Part shown: in pieces, positions 51,136-58,733 of the stretch
How the letters are laid out: each line of letters begins with the position of its first letter
Position numbering within the stretch: position 1 is the first letter of the stretch
Assembly: GCF_004358675.1 (NCBI RefSeq)
Contig: NZ_SMZO01000009.1
Coordinates: 44,485 to 108,484, forward strand
Reading direction: 5' to 3'
Length of the DNA stretch: 64,000 nucleotides
Source: Meridianimarinicoccus aquatilis
Lineage (GTDB): Bacteria; Pseudomonadota; Alphaproteobacteria; Rhodobacterales; Rhodobacteraceae
Program-made: the position numbers and the translations under genes
The notes under the pieces: generated by a model
Database searches by the model: none
The model's input: the letters and a program-made list of their open reading frames with translations, nothing else
Told to the model about the DNA's origin: nothing

Positions 51136-52047
51136 ATGCCAAAAGTTACAGCGATGGTTGTTTCGTACAACCATGAACGCTTCATTTCGGAGTGCCTTGC
51201 GTCAATTGAACAGCAGAACTTTGACGACTTGGAAGTTATCTGTGTGGATGACGGCTCTTCTGATGCTTCGCCAAAAATTGCGCATGAGTTCGATGCCATG
51301 GATGTGATGGTGTACGAAAAACCCAATGGCGGACCATCAGATGCTTTTAACTACGGTATCGAACGTGCATCCGGCGATATACTCATGATGATTTCTGCCG
51401 ACGATACCATGCTTCCCGGGAGCATTGCCGCACGAGTAAACGCACTTGAAGATCCTGATGTCGACATTGTTTGTGGTCTGCCCACCTGGATTGGCGCGGA
51501 CAGTCGCGATCTTCCGCCATCGGACTACCCCGATATATTTCTTCCTTTTGAATTGTCTCCTGAAGCTATGTTCCAACGACTTTTCTTTGAGGGTAATTTC
51601 ATAAGCGCGCCAACGATTGCCATGCGCCGCGCAATCCATCACGAAACCGGTCCATTCGACCAACGGTTCGAACAATTGCAAGACTACGATTATTGGTTGC
51701 GAGCGGCAGCGTTGGGAAAGAAATTTTTTTGCATTGATCGCCCGTTGGTTGGCTATCGATGGCATGGTGGTAATCTATCAACGTCAAATTCAGAAAGGTC
51801 TGAAGCGGAGCTGTCCGAAGTTCGGAAAGCCGCTTTGCAACATGCCGACCAAATCTTCCTGTCAAAAGTACTTTATGAATCGGAAGAGATGTGTCTACAG
51901 GCAGGTTTATCGCACGAAGAGATTGCCAGTTTGCTGATGATAAAGCACAGGTCTCAAATCCTCTCAAATCTAGGTCGCCAACAGCTCCAGAAGCTGTTGG
52001 AAAACAATGAACGAAAGGAGGTTTTAAGGAACGAATTCTTGATATAG
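51136..52047 (+). CDS. Glycosyltransferase family 2
   Basis: 303 residues. The GT2 core includes AMVVSYNHERFISECLASIE at the N-terminus, VICVDDGSSDAS for nucleotide binding, MMISADDTM as the metal-binding DXD-like site near residue 78, and a later RFEQLQDYDYWLRAAALGK with the ED-type catalytic region. It follows the GT61 gene by 59 bases and closes the operon; a good terminator hairpin lies 168 bases further on. Sugar specificity is unknown. Confidence 0.86.
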   Translation: MPKVTAMVVSYNHERFISECLASIEQQNFDDLEVICVDDGSSDASPKIAHEFDAMDVMVYEKPNGGPSDAFNYGIERASGDILMMISADDTMLPGSIAARVNALEDPDVDIVCGLPTWIGADSRDLPPSDYPDIFLPFELSPEAMFQRLFFEGNFISAPTIAMRRAIHHETGPFDQRFEQLQDYDYWLRAAALGKKFFCIDRPLVGYRWHGGNLSTSNSERSEAELSEVRKAALQHADQIFLSKVLYESEEMCLQAGLSHEEIASLLMIKHRSQILSNLGRQQLQKLLENNERKEVLRNEFLI

Positions 52048-52401
52048 TTCGTTGACTGGGATTAGTATTCATATCCAATAAATGCTGGCGTGTTACCGGA
52101 CGCGTGCCCGCTTGGGGCCAAATTTTTCACCCTGTTGCACTTTCCCAGCCACAGGAAATCTAGCGGAAAACTCTAGCCAAAAACGAAAACGTTTTCAGGT
52201 GGCAGAGCAACGGGACCTTCGGTGCACTCCGAAGGTTTTCGGCCAAGGTGACAAATTGAACGTAGCTCGCCATTGCGCAGTATGAAATCAGATAGCCAAC
52301 TGTCGCTCTGTGCTGGTTTGGCTCTGCTAGACGGAGGGCGGGAAAAGGGAATGCTATAGGCGCGGTTTGCTCCGTAAAGGGCGCACTTCGTGATCTTCCG
52401 A
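52048..52401. other. Intergenic region after the aminosugar operon
   Basis: Between convergent genes. It contains the terminator listed separately and a perfect 12-base palindrome GAAAACGTTTTC (52185-52196) whose role is unclear. No credible reading frame. Confidence 0.5.
52215..52239 (+). terminator. Intrinsic terminator of the polysaccharide operon
   Basis: ACCTTCGG-TGCACT-CCGAAGGT forms a perfect eight-pair stem with a six-base loop and runs into TTTTC, a short T-run in the + direction. It fits the end of the aminosugar/glycosyltransferase operon. Confidence 0.7.
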
Positions 52402-53112
52402 TCAAAGCCCCTCCAGCAAGTCCCCCACGCGGTGGATGATCACCTTCTGGCGCTTGGATGTGATAACGCCCTCTTTGCTCAAACGGGCCACAACGCGGCT
52501 TACCGCCTCTCGGTTGGCGCCAACATACGTTGCCATCTGTTCGTGCGTGGGCGCGGGGTGTATTACGCCTTCGGGGATCAATTGCTCGCGTTCCTGCGCC
52601 AGTCGCACCAGCAACATCCGCACACGCGTTTCCACATCGTGCACGATCAATCCGATCACCCGTTCATTTAGAACACGCGTTCGGGCCGCAAGGTCGATTG
52701 CAATGTTGCGCAGGATGCGGGGTTCTCGTTCGAGCCAATCTTGAAACGCATCGTTGTTCAGTCGCGCGATCCGGCTTCGCTCAGAAGCGGAAACTGTGAT
52801 CGACCTTGGGCTTCCGTCCAGTGCCGACAATTCGCCGAAATATCGACCCGCACCCATTTCGGTAAACGAGACTTGCCTGCCGCCTTCGGTGATCAGCAAT
52901 CCGATGACGCCGCCTGAGAGTACGACGTAAAAATCTCGGGACTCTTCACCCTGTTCGACAATAATTCGGCCTTCCAAAACGCTGAACTCTTGGAAATCAT
53001 CGGCCAGTTTTAGAAGGCTTTCCTCCGGCACGCCGGAAAACAAAGGCATGTCCCCAAGCGCAGCGAGCAACCCAGTTGCAGACGCCGCCATTCGGCGTGG
53101 AGCAGTTGACAT
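52402..53112 (-). CDS. Crp/Fnr-family transcriptional regulator
   Basis: 236 residues. A cyclic-nucleotide-binding-like beta barrel (about 25-130) contains SRDFYVVLSGGVIGLL and GRYFGELSALDGSPRS, the latter matching the phosphate-binding cassette of cAMP receptors (FGELALxxxxPRx). A dimer helix and a winged helix follow, with the recognition segment VGANREAVSRVVARLSKEG near residue 195. No cysteine cluster for an Fnr-type 4Fe-4S centre is seen. The ATG at 53112 has AGGGGA ahead. It is divergent from the guanidine operon with a long gap, so a regulatory link is possible but not shown. Confidence 0.9.
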   Translation of the reverse strand: MSTAPRRMAASATGLLAALGDMPLFSGVPEESLLKLADDFQEFSVLEGRIIVEQGEESRDFYVVLSGGVIGLLITEGGRQVSFTEMGAGRYFGELSALDGSPRSITVSASERSRIARLNNDAFQDWLEREPRILRNIAIDLAARTRVLNERVIGLIVHDVETRVRMLLVRLAQEREQLIPEGVIHPAPTHEQMATYVGANREAVSRVVARLSKEGVITSKRQKVIIHRVGDLLEGL

Positions 53113-53487
53113 GTGTATTCCCCTATATTTCAGATCAAAGGGTATCACCGCGTAGCGGAAACTTTAAAGAAGAAAGACGCTGACTTGCTTCAAGCCAACA
53201 CGCAGGGCTTGACGATGGGGCATTGGTGACAGTCCCTCCCCGGGCGCAAAAGTTTTTGGCGCCGGGTCAGCGACAATGTCTGGCTTAACCGAAACTTCGT
53301 TGCAGCCCAATTGCCCAAGTTCCTTGAGGTGTCTGCCTGAAATTGGGTACGGTTGCGCTAAATTTTTGACACATTGCCGCGCCAGTTTGCACAAAACTTA
53401 CTCACCTGCCTCACGACCGCCCAAGGTCGGTGTTCTGTGCGCCCCTGTGCTTGGCGTGACGCCGAACTTCGGTGTCTGCTGGTGTGG
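53113..53487. other. Divergent promoter region of crp-like gene and guanidine operon
   Basis: No gene seen. TTGACA at 53366-53371 is a good -35 match on the + strand about 120 bases ahead of the riboswitch, but no strong -10 lies 16-18 bases on. No Crp- or Fnr-type palindrome was found. Confidence 0.45.
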
Positions 53488-53604
53488 CAGGGCACTTAGG
53501 GTTCCGCTTCCACAAGGAAGGTCAGGTCCGAGAAGGGCCGCCCGCGCGGCAAATTCCGCGACGGTACACGGCGGGCCAAAATCCCGGGAGAGTACTGTGC
53601 TGGT
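53488..53604 (+). promoter_or_regulatory. Guanidine-I (ykkC class) riboswitch
   Basis: The conserved aptamer segments occur in order: TTAGGGTTCCG (53496-53506), GGTCCGAGA (53525-53533), then ACACGGCGGG (53566-53575) and AAAATCCCGGGAGA (53578-53591). The consensus is CUAGGGUUCCG, GGUCCGAGAG, ACACGGCGGG and AAAAGCCCGGGAGA. The outer P1 stem can form from GGCAC (53491-53495) with GTGCT (53597-53601). In this class guanidinium binding turns expression on. The gene that follows, at 53677, is an ABC importer component, and a guanidine-hydrolase-type enzyme lies further down. Confidence 0.94.
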
Positions 53605-53625
53605 CCATCCGCGCATTCTTCTCAT

Positions 53626-53661
53626 GTTCCGCCTCTGGACCGGCAGACACCACGGCGGAAC
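53626..53661 (+). promoter_or_regulatory. Candidate riboswitch expression platform
   Basis: GTTCCGCC (53626-53633) and GGCGGAAC (53654-53661) form a perfect eight-pair stem just ahead of the ribosome site GAGGGG (53666-53671). A competing stem exists: TGCTGGTCC, the 3' side of P1 (53598-53606), with GGACCGGCA (53637-53645). GCGGAAC can also pair with GTTCCGC inside the aptamer (53501-53507). These exclusive pairings fit a structural switch; there is no T-run, so control may be at translation or by Rho. Confidence 0.45.
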
Positions 53662-53676
53662 GTATGAGGGGCTGTC

Positions 53677-54738
53677 ATGCTTAGGAAAACAAGTTTAGCC
53701 GCAGCGATTGCGCTGGCCAGTGTCACATCTGCTGCCGAGGCGCAGGAAAAAACAGAGTTTCGCGTCGCTTGGTCGATCTATGTCGGCTGGATGCCATGGG
53801 GCTATCTGGAAGACAGCGGCATCATGGACAAATGGGCCGACAAATACGGCATCGACGTCGAAATTGTTCAAATCAACGACTACATCGAGTCGATCAATCA
53901 ATATACCGCCGGAGCGTTTGACGGCGTGTCCGCCACCAACATGGACACGCTCTCGATCCCATCGGGCAGCGGGATAGACACGACCGCGCTGATCGTCGGT
54001 GACTATTCCAACGGCAACGATGCCGTTATCCTGAAGGGCGAAGGGACGTTGGAAGACCTGGCCGACAAGCCGGTCAATCTGGTGGAGCTTTCGGTCTCGC
54101 ATTATCTGCTGGCGCGGGGACTGGATACAGTTGGCCTGACCGAAGCCGATCTGGGCGGGGTGTTGAATACGTCTGACGCCGACATGATTGCCGCTTTTGC
54201 AACCGATGATGTCGAAGCCGTCGTCACATGGAACCCGCTTGTGTCCACGATTTTGGAAACGCCGGGCGCGACCAAGTTGTTCGACAGCTCTGACATTCCC
54301 GGCGAGATCATTGACCTGATGGTGGTGAACACTGACACCCTCGAAGCGAACCCGGATTTCGGCAAGGCACTTGTCGGGGCGTGGTACGAGTTGATGGGGA
54401 TCATGTCGTCTGACACGCCAGAAGGCATCGCCGCGCGCGAAGCCATGGCCGAGGCATCCGGCACGGACCTTGCCGGTTATGACGCGCAGCTTGCCTCTAC
54501 GCAGATGTTCTTTGACCCGGCAGAAGCGGTTGCCTTTACCTCCGGCGAGGATCTTCCGGAAACCATGGTCAGTGTCGCCGAATTCTTGTTCGAAAAGGGC
54601 ATCCTTGGCGAAGGTGCGCCAAGCGCTGACTTCATCGGTGTGGCGTATCCGAGCGGGGCGACGACGGGTGATGCCAACAATGTCACGTTCCGGTTCGATA
54701 CGACCTACATGCAGATGGCCGCAGACGGCGAACTTTAA
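53677..54738 (+). CDS. ABC transporter substrate-binding protein, guanidine (formerly 'urea') type
   Basis: 353-residue periplasmic receptor with a signal peptide ending AAEA (about residue 22). It begins KTEFRVAWSIYVGWMPWGYL, the mark of the nitrate/taurine-like (NMT1-type) receptors found in operons with guanidine carboxylase and older 'urea carboxylase' annotation. ATNMDTLSIPSGSGIDTTAL and ADMIAAFATDDVEAVVTWNP are further conserved blocks. Directly controlled by the guanidine riboswitch, so guanidine is the most likely ligand. GAGGGG sits five bases before the ATG. Confidence 0.9.
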   Translation: MLRKTSLAAAIALASVTSAAEAQEKTEFRVAWSIYVGWMPWGYLEDSGIMDKWADKYGIDVEIVQINDYIESINQYTAGAFDGVSATNMDTLSIPSGSGIDTTALIVGDYSNGNDAVILKGEGTLEDLADKPVNLVELSVSHYLLARGLDTVGLTEADLGGVLNTSDADMIAAFATDDVEAVVTWNPLVSTILETPGATKLFDSSDIPGEIIDLMVVNTDTLEANPDFGKALVGAWYELMGIMSSDTPEGIAAREAMAEASGTDLAGYDAQLASTQMFFDPAEAVAFTSGEDLPETMVSVAEFLFEKGILGEGAPSADFIGVAYPSGATTGDANNVTFRFDTTYMQMAADGEL

Positions 54739-54749
54739 GGTCGCCTGCA

Positions 54750-55562
54750 ATGCGTTTGATAAACCGACGTCCCGGCACGGCCTTGCGTGCCTTTCTCGCG
54801 CTGCTGCCGTTCCTCGCGGTCTTCGCGATCTATGCTGTGGCGTCGGATATCAGGCTCACGGCGAATCCGGCCGACAGGCTTCTTCCCGCGCCGTCCACGA
54901 TTGTTGACACGGCGGCGCGGCTTTTCACAGAATCCGACCGGCGCAGCGGGCGAATCTTGCTTTGGCATGACACCGCGATCAGCCTGCAACGGCTGGCGCT
55001 GGGGGTTGGTATTGCCGCGTTGGGCGGTCTGGTCTTCGGGCTTTTGATCGGTCTTCTGCCACATGTCCGCGCTGCACTTGGCGGGTTCGTGGCAGTGGTA
55101 TCGATGATCCCGCCACTGGCAATCCTGCCGATCCTTTTCATTGCGTTTGGGCTAGGGGAATTGTCCAAGGTGATGCTGATTATCCTTGGGATCATGCCGT
55201 TCCTGATCCGCGACCTTAGTCAGCGTGTGGCCGAAATTCCAACCGAACAACTGGTCAAGGCACAGACGCTTGGGGCCTCAAGCGCGGTGATTGCGTTGCG
55301 CGTGGCGCTGCCGCAGATCATGCCGCGTTTGCTGCAATCTGTCCGGCTGTCGCTCGGTCCCGCCTGGCTATTCCTGATCGCGGCCGAAGCGATCGCCAGT
55401 GACCTTGGGCTCGGCTACCGAATATTTCTGGTGCGCCGCTATCTGGCGATGGACGTAATCCTGACCTATGTGCTTTGGATCACAGCCCTGGCATTTCTGT
55501 TGGATTGGGCGCTGCGCCGTCTGTCGCGCCGGGCCTTCCCATGGGCGGAGACAGCGCAATGA
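54750..55562 (+). CDS. ABC transporter permease, guanidine uptake type
   Basis: 270-residue inner-membrane permease of the SsuC/TauC type with about six helices. The coupling-loop block reads KAQTLGASSAVIALRVALPQ, followed by IMPRLLQSVRLSLGPAWLFL. The C-terminal part has AEAIASDLGLGYRIFLVRRY. It lies 11 bases after the receptor gene and its stop overlaps the ATPase start. With both neighbours it forms a complete importer; the riboswitch points to guanidine as substrate. Confidence 0.9.
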   Translation: MRLINRRPGTALRAFLALLPFLAVFAIYAVASDIRLTANPADRLLPAPSTIVDTAARLFTESDRRSGRILLWHDTAISLQRLALGVGIAALGGLVFGLLIGLLPHVRAALGGFVAVVSMIPPLAILPILFIAFGLGELSKVMLIILGIMPFLIRDLSQRVAEIPTEQLVKAQTLGASSAVIALRVALPQIMPRLLQSVRLSLGPAWLFLIAAEAIASDLGLGYRIFLVRRYLAMDVILTYVLWITALAFLLDWALRRLSRRAFPWAETAQ

Positions 55563-56326
55563 GCTTTGTATCCGTCGAGAACCTGTTCCACAATTACGGG
55601 TCTCGCCCCATTCTGGAACGGATTAACCTGACCGCAGAGCAGGGCGAGTTCGTATCCCTTGTTGGTGCATCTGGCTGTGGAAAATCCACGTTCCTGCGGC
55701 TCTTGTTGGCACAGGAACAGCCCACGCGCGGCAGCATCAGGATCGATGGCGCACAGCCGGCAACAGAACCCGACCGGGCGCGCGGCGTCGTTTTCCAACG
55801 CTATTCTGTATTTCCGCATCTTACCGTGCGCGAGAACATCGTTGCCGGTGAAAGCCTGTCACGCCCTTTTGGCCGCTTTTTCGGGGCAGAGGCGCGGGCA
55901 GCGCGGGCGCGGGCGGACGCAGTGCTTGAACGTATCGGCCTTGCTCATGTCGGGTCGGCCTATCCAGCCACTCTATCGGGCGGCATGCAGCAGCGTCTTG
56001 CCATCGGCCAAGCATTGATTGCCAAACCACTTGTTCTGTTGCTGGACGAGCCATTTGGCGCACTTGATCCGGGTACGCGCTTATCAATGCATGACTTTCT
56101 ACTGGAATTGCGCGCCGAGACGGGGATGACTGTCTTCATGGTCACGCATGACCTTGAAGAGGGGTTCAAGCTTGGTGACCGTGTTCTGGTGTTTGACAAG
56201 CCGCGCTGGGATCCAACAGATCCAGAGGCTTACGGCGCGACCATAACCTATGATTTCGATGCACGGAACGGGGGCATCCCGTTCCAGACTACCAAGGAGG
56301 ATATCCATGCTCACGGGCCAAACTAG
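55559..56326 (+). CDS. ABC transporter ATP-binding protein, guanidine uptake type
   Basis: 255-residue ATPase. Walker A is GASGCGKST (36-44), signature LSGGMQQR (139-146) and Walker B LVLLLDEP (158-165), followed by the H-loop in MVTHDLEEGFKLGD. The C-terminus (about 25 residues after TYDFDARNGG) extends past the usual ATPase end and is seen in this operon type. The ATG at 55559 overlaps the permease stop; an upstream frame start at 55475 lies inside the permease. Its end overlaps the hydrolase start by 20 bases. Confidence 0.9.
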   Translation: MSFVSVENLFHNYGSRPILERINLTAEQGEFVSLVGASGCGKSTFLRLLLAQEQPTRGSIRIDGAQPATEPDRARGVVFQRYSVFPHLTVRENIVAGESLSRPFGRFFGAEARAARARADAVLERIGLAHVGSAYPATLSGGMQQRLAIGQALIAKPLVLLLDEPFGALDPGTRLSMHDFLLELRAETGMTVFMVTHDLEEGFKLGDRVLVFDKPRWDPTDPEAYGATITYDFDARNGGIPFQTTKEDIHAHGPN

Positions 56327-57551
56327 GCGTTCCCGTTCCCACCATCCCGCGGATCAGGCGCGCCCTGAGCGCCGGGCGCATCACCCGGACCTGACCAAGC
56401 TTGGTGGGTGGCGCGCGATGAAGGCCGAGGCCGAACTTCCTGAGGGGCGTTGGGATGAAGAACGCCGCTGGGCCCTGCGCATGGGTCTGACCGGCGCGAA
56501 CACCATCGAGGACAAGTCGATCCCGACCTTCGCGCGGGGGGAGTTGCCGCACTACGCTGGCATCAACACTTTCCTTAAAGCCCCCTATGCCGAGGATGTG
56601 CTGGAGGTGGCCAATTACGACGCGACGGTTCTTGGCATTCCGTTTGATGGCGGCACGACCTATCGGCCCGGCACACGCTTCGGTCCGCAAGGACTGCGCA
56701 AGATCAGCGCGCTTTACACGCCCTATAATTATGAACTTGGCGTCGATCTGCGCGAACAGATGACCCTATGTGATGCCGGTGATGTGTTCACGATCCCGGC
56801 CAACCTGGAAAAGAGCTTCGATCAGATCAGCCGCGCGGTTTCTCACGTCTTTTCAAGTGGGTCTCTGCCGATCATGATCGGTGGTGACCATTCCATCGGA
56901 TTTCCCTGCGTGCGGGGCATCGCCGACTGCACCAGCAAGAAGATTGGGATCGTGCATTTCGACCGCCACGCGGACATCCAGGAAAAGGATTTGGATGAAC
57001 GTATGCACACAACCCCATGGTTTCACGCAACAAACATGCCAAACGTCCCAGCCAAGAACTTGGTGCAGGTGGGCATCGGTGGCTGGCAGGTCCCACGCGA
57101 AGCGGTCAAGGTTGCGCGCGAACGTGAGACCAACATCATCACCATGGCCGACATGGAACGGATGGGCGTTGATCGCACCGCCGAGATGGCGTTGGAAATG
57201 GCGTGGGATGGGGTCGACATGGTCTACATGTCCTTCGACATCGACAGCATCGATTGCGGATTCGTGCCCGGCACCGGGTGGCCTGAACCCGGTGGGTTCT
57301 TGCCGCGCGAAGCTTTGGCGCTGGCGTCAAAAGTCGCTGCAGAAGGCATCTGCGGAATGGAACTGGTTGAGGTGTCGCCCCCCTATGACACGTCCGATAT
57401 CACCGCACTGATGGGCACTCGCGTGATTGTCGATGTGCTTGGCGCGATGGTCAGCGCCGGAACATTAGGCAAACACAAGAAGCATATCGACAAGCCTGTC
57501 AGCATTCCTCATGGCGAGTTTGAAGGAAAGCGGTGGTCGAATGCCACATGA
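56307..57551 (+). CDS. gdmH: Ureohydrolase-family guanidine hydrolase (guanidinase) candidate
   Basis: 414 residues of the arginase/agmatinase fold. Metal-binding motifs are GGDHS (192-196), HFDRHAD (217-223; Asp219, His221, Asp223) and SFDIDSID (309-316; Asp311, Asp313). The blocks DERMHTTPWFHATNM, LVQVGIGGWQVPRE and VPGTGWPEPGG match the nickel-dependent guanidine hydrolase group (GdmH of cyanobacteria) rather than agmatinases, which have PGTGTPxxGG. The long N-terminal extension (about 90 residues) is also a GdmH trait. The expected reaction is guanidinium plus water to urea and ammonium. AAGGAGG precedes the ATG at 56307. Riboswitch and importer upstream support guanidine as substrate. 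Confidence 0.87.
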   Translation: MLTGQTRRSRSHHPADQARPERRAHHPDLTKLGGWRAMKAEAELPEGRWDEERRWALRMGLTGANTIEDKSIPTFARGELPHYAGINTFLKAPYAEDVLEVANYDATVLGIPFDGGTTYRPGTRFGPQGLRKISALYTPYNYELGVDLREQMTLCDAGDVFTIPANLEKSFDQISRAVSHVFSSGSLPIMIGGDHSIGFPCVRGIADCTSKKIGIVHFDRHADIQEKDLDERMHTTPWFHATNMPNVPAKNLVQVGIGGWQVPREAVKVARERETNIITMADMERMGVDRTAEMALEMAWDGVDMVYMSFDIDSIDCGFVPGTGWPEPGGFLPREALALASKVAAEGICGMELVEVSPPYDTSDITALMGTRVIVDVLGAMVSAGTLGKHKKHIDKPVSIPHGEFEGKRWSNAT

Positions 57552-57990
57552 CCATGCACCGTCCGGGGCCGACCATCATCATGGGGCAGGGCACAACCAT
57601 GCCCATGGCGACCATTTGCACAGTCACGGCAAACCCGACGATGCGGCGTCAGACCTTCAGGTTCTGACGGCGCAGTTCATCGATGGTTTTGTGCAGGCGG
57701 CCGACAAGTCAGCCTATCTTCGGCTTGCGGGGGTTCCGTTTGAGCGCCCCGGAGTTGGTGGGAAGACCGCGCTGAAGCTGGTCGATGTGCAACTGTCAAC
57801 AGAGTGGCAGGTCGGAACAGCCGCGCCATCGTTCGGATCGCGTGAATTATCATATTTGCCCTATCCAGGCGAAATGGTACGCGAGCGGACGAACATGTCC
57901 TTGATCTACGTCTCGATGGACGAAAAATCGCCGCTCGATATCCGGCAGTTTCTGTCAGACCGGATGGCCAAGGATCAGGCCGCCTATTGA
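57541..57990 (+). CDS. Small protein with histidine-rich N-terminus, candidate nickel donor for the hydrolase
   Basis: 149 residues of no recognised family. The start overlaps the end of the guanidine hydrolase gene by 11 bases (ATGCCACATGA), implying coupled translation. Residues 3-29 hold 11 histidines with Asp and Gly (DHHHGAGHNHAHGDHLHSHG), a metal-binding tail like those of nickel chaperones HypB and UreE. The rest (LTAQFIDGFVQAADKSAYLR; TNMSLIYVSMDEKSPLDIRQ) is a compact mixed domain with no P-loop, so it is not a HypB GTPase. Cyanobacterial GdmH needs two HypA/HypB-like helpers; here this protein may take that part. Inference from context and composition. Confidence 0.82.
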   Translation: MPHDHAPSGADHHHGAGHNHAHGDHLHSHGKPDDAASDLQVLTAQFIDGFVQAADKSAYLRLAGVPFERPGVGGKTALKLVDVQLSTEWQVGTAAPSFGSRELSYLPYPGEMVRERTNMSLIYVSMDEKSPLDIRQFLSDRMAKDQAAY

Positions 57991-58018
57991 AGGCATCGAC
58001 AATCACCAAAAGAACCGG

Positions 58019-58046
58019 CTAGCTTCGCGATCAATCGCGGAGCTAG
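58019..58046 (+). promoter_or_regulatory. Hairpin directly ahead of the HAD gene ribosome site
   Basis: CTAGCTTCGCG-ATCAAT-CGCGGAGCTAG makes an 11-pair stem (one U-G wobble) with a six-base loop. It ends exactly where the ribosome site GAGGGG of the next gene begins. There is no T-run. It may mark the end of the guanidine transcript, or shield or expose the HAD start. Confidence 0.5.
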
Positions 58047-58052
58047 AGGGGC

Positions 58053-58733
58053 ATGATGATTGATCTGGTAATTTTTGATTGCGATGGTGTTCTGATCGAC
58101 AGCGAGGACATCAGTGCGCGCCAACTTGTGGATGAACTGGCAAAACGTGGGGTCGACATCGATCTTGCTTATGTCGCTCAACACTTTCTTGGCCGCAGCT
58201 ATCCCGTTGTTATGAAACAGATCCGCGACAATTTTGGCATTGAGCTCACGGCAGAGTTCGAAGAGCAGTACCGTGAAAACCTCCTAGCTGCATTTGAAAC
58301 AGACCTGCGTGCAATTCCGGGGGTTAGTGACGTTTTGAACGGGTTGCACCGCGACTTTTGTGTGGCCACAAGTTCAAGTCCGGCACGGGTCCGCCGGTCA
58401 TTTGAGATTGTCGGTTTTGATCAGGTGTTCGAAGGCCGTGTGACGACAGCAGTCGAGGTCGAGCGTGGAAAGCCGGCGCCCGATCTCTTTCTTTTGGCGG
58501 CAGCCAAACGGGGTGTGCCGCCCGAACGCTGTCTTGTTATCGAAGACAGTGTGACTGGCGTGAAAGCCGGGCTTTCGGCGGGGATGAAGGTTTGGCGATT
58601 TACCGGCGGAAGCCATCTCCGCGGCCTCGGGGATTCAGCCGGGGCAATCGGAACATTTGCAAATTTCGAGGAACTGCCCCACCTTGTGCCCGAAATATTT
58701 ACTGCGAAAGACAGCCATGACGTTGCACCGTAG
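58053..58733 (+). CDS. HAD-family sugar phosphatase (beta-phosphoglucomutase-like)
   Basis: 226-residue HAD hydrolase with a helical cap. Motif I is FDCDGVLIDSE (nucleophile and acid/base aspartates both present), motif II is ATSSSP, the motif III lysine lies in GKPAPDLFLLAA and motif IV is VIEDSVTGVKAG. Likely acts on a small phosphorylated sugar or polyol. It is followed, with a 17-base overlap, by a SorC-type regulator and then the polyol transporter, so a role in polyol use is likely. A second ATG one codon later (58056) is equally possible as start. Confidence 0.87.
   Translation: MMIDLVIFDCDGVLIDSEDISARQLVDELAKRGVDIDLAYVAQHFLGRSYPVVMKQIRDNFGIELTAEFEEQYRENLLAAFETDLRAIPGVSDVLNGLHRDFCVATSSSPARVRRSFEIVGFDQVFEGRVTTAVEVERGKPAPDLFLLAAAKRGVPPERCLVIEDSVTGVKAGLSAGMKVWRFTGGSHLRGLGDSAGAIGTFANFEELPHLVPEIFTAKDSHDVAP

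Noticed and set aside
52185..52196. Perfect palindrome GAAAACGTTTTC
   Set aside because: Lies between convergent genes downstream of both, so a promoter operator is unlikely; no regulator or partner site is evident.
53113..53487. Control of the guanidine operon by the neighbouring Crp/Fnr-type regulator
   Set aside because: No Crp- or Fnr-type palindrome (TGTGA or TTGAT half-sites in dyad) was found in the divergent region; the riboswitch is sufficient to explain regulation.
53695..54750. 351-codon minus-strand frame over the guanidine receptor gene
   Set aside because: Shadow of the receptor gene; the + strand carries the signal peptide, motifs and ribosome site.
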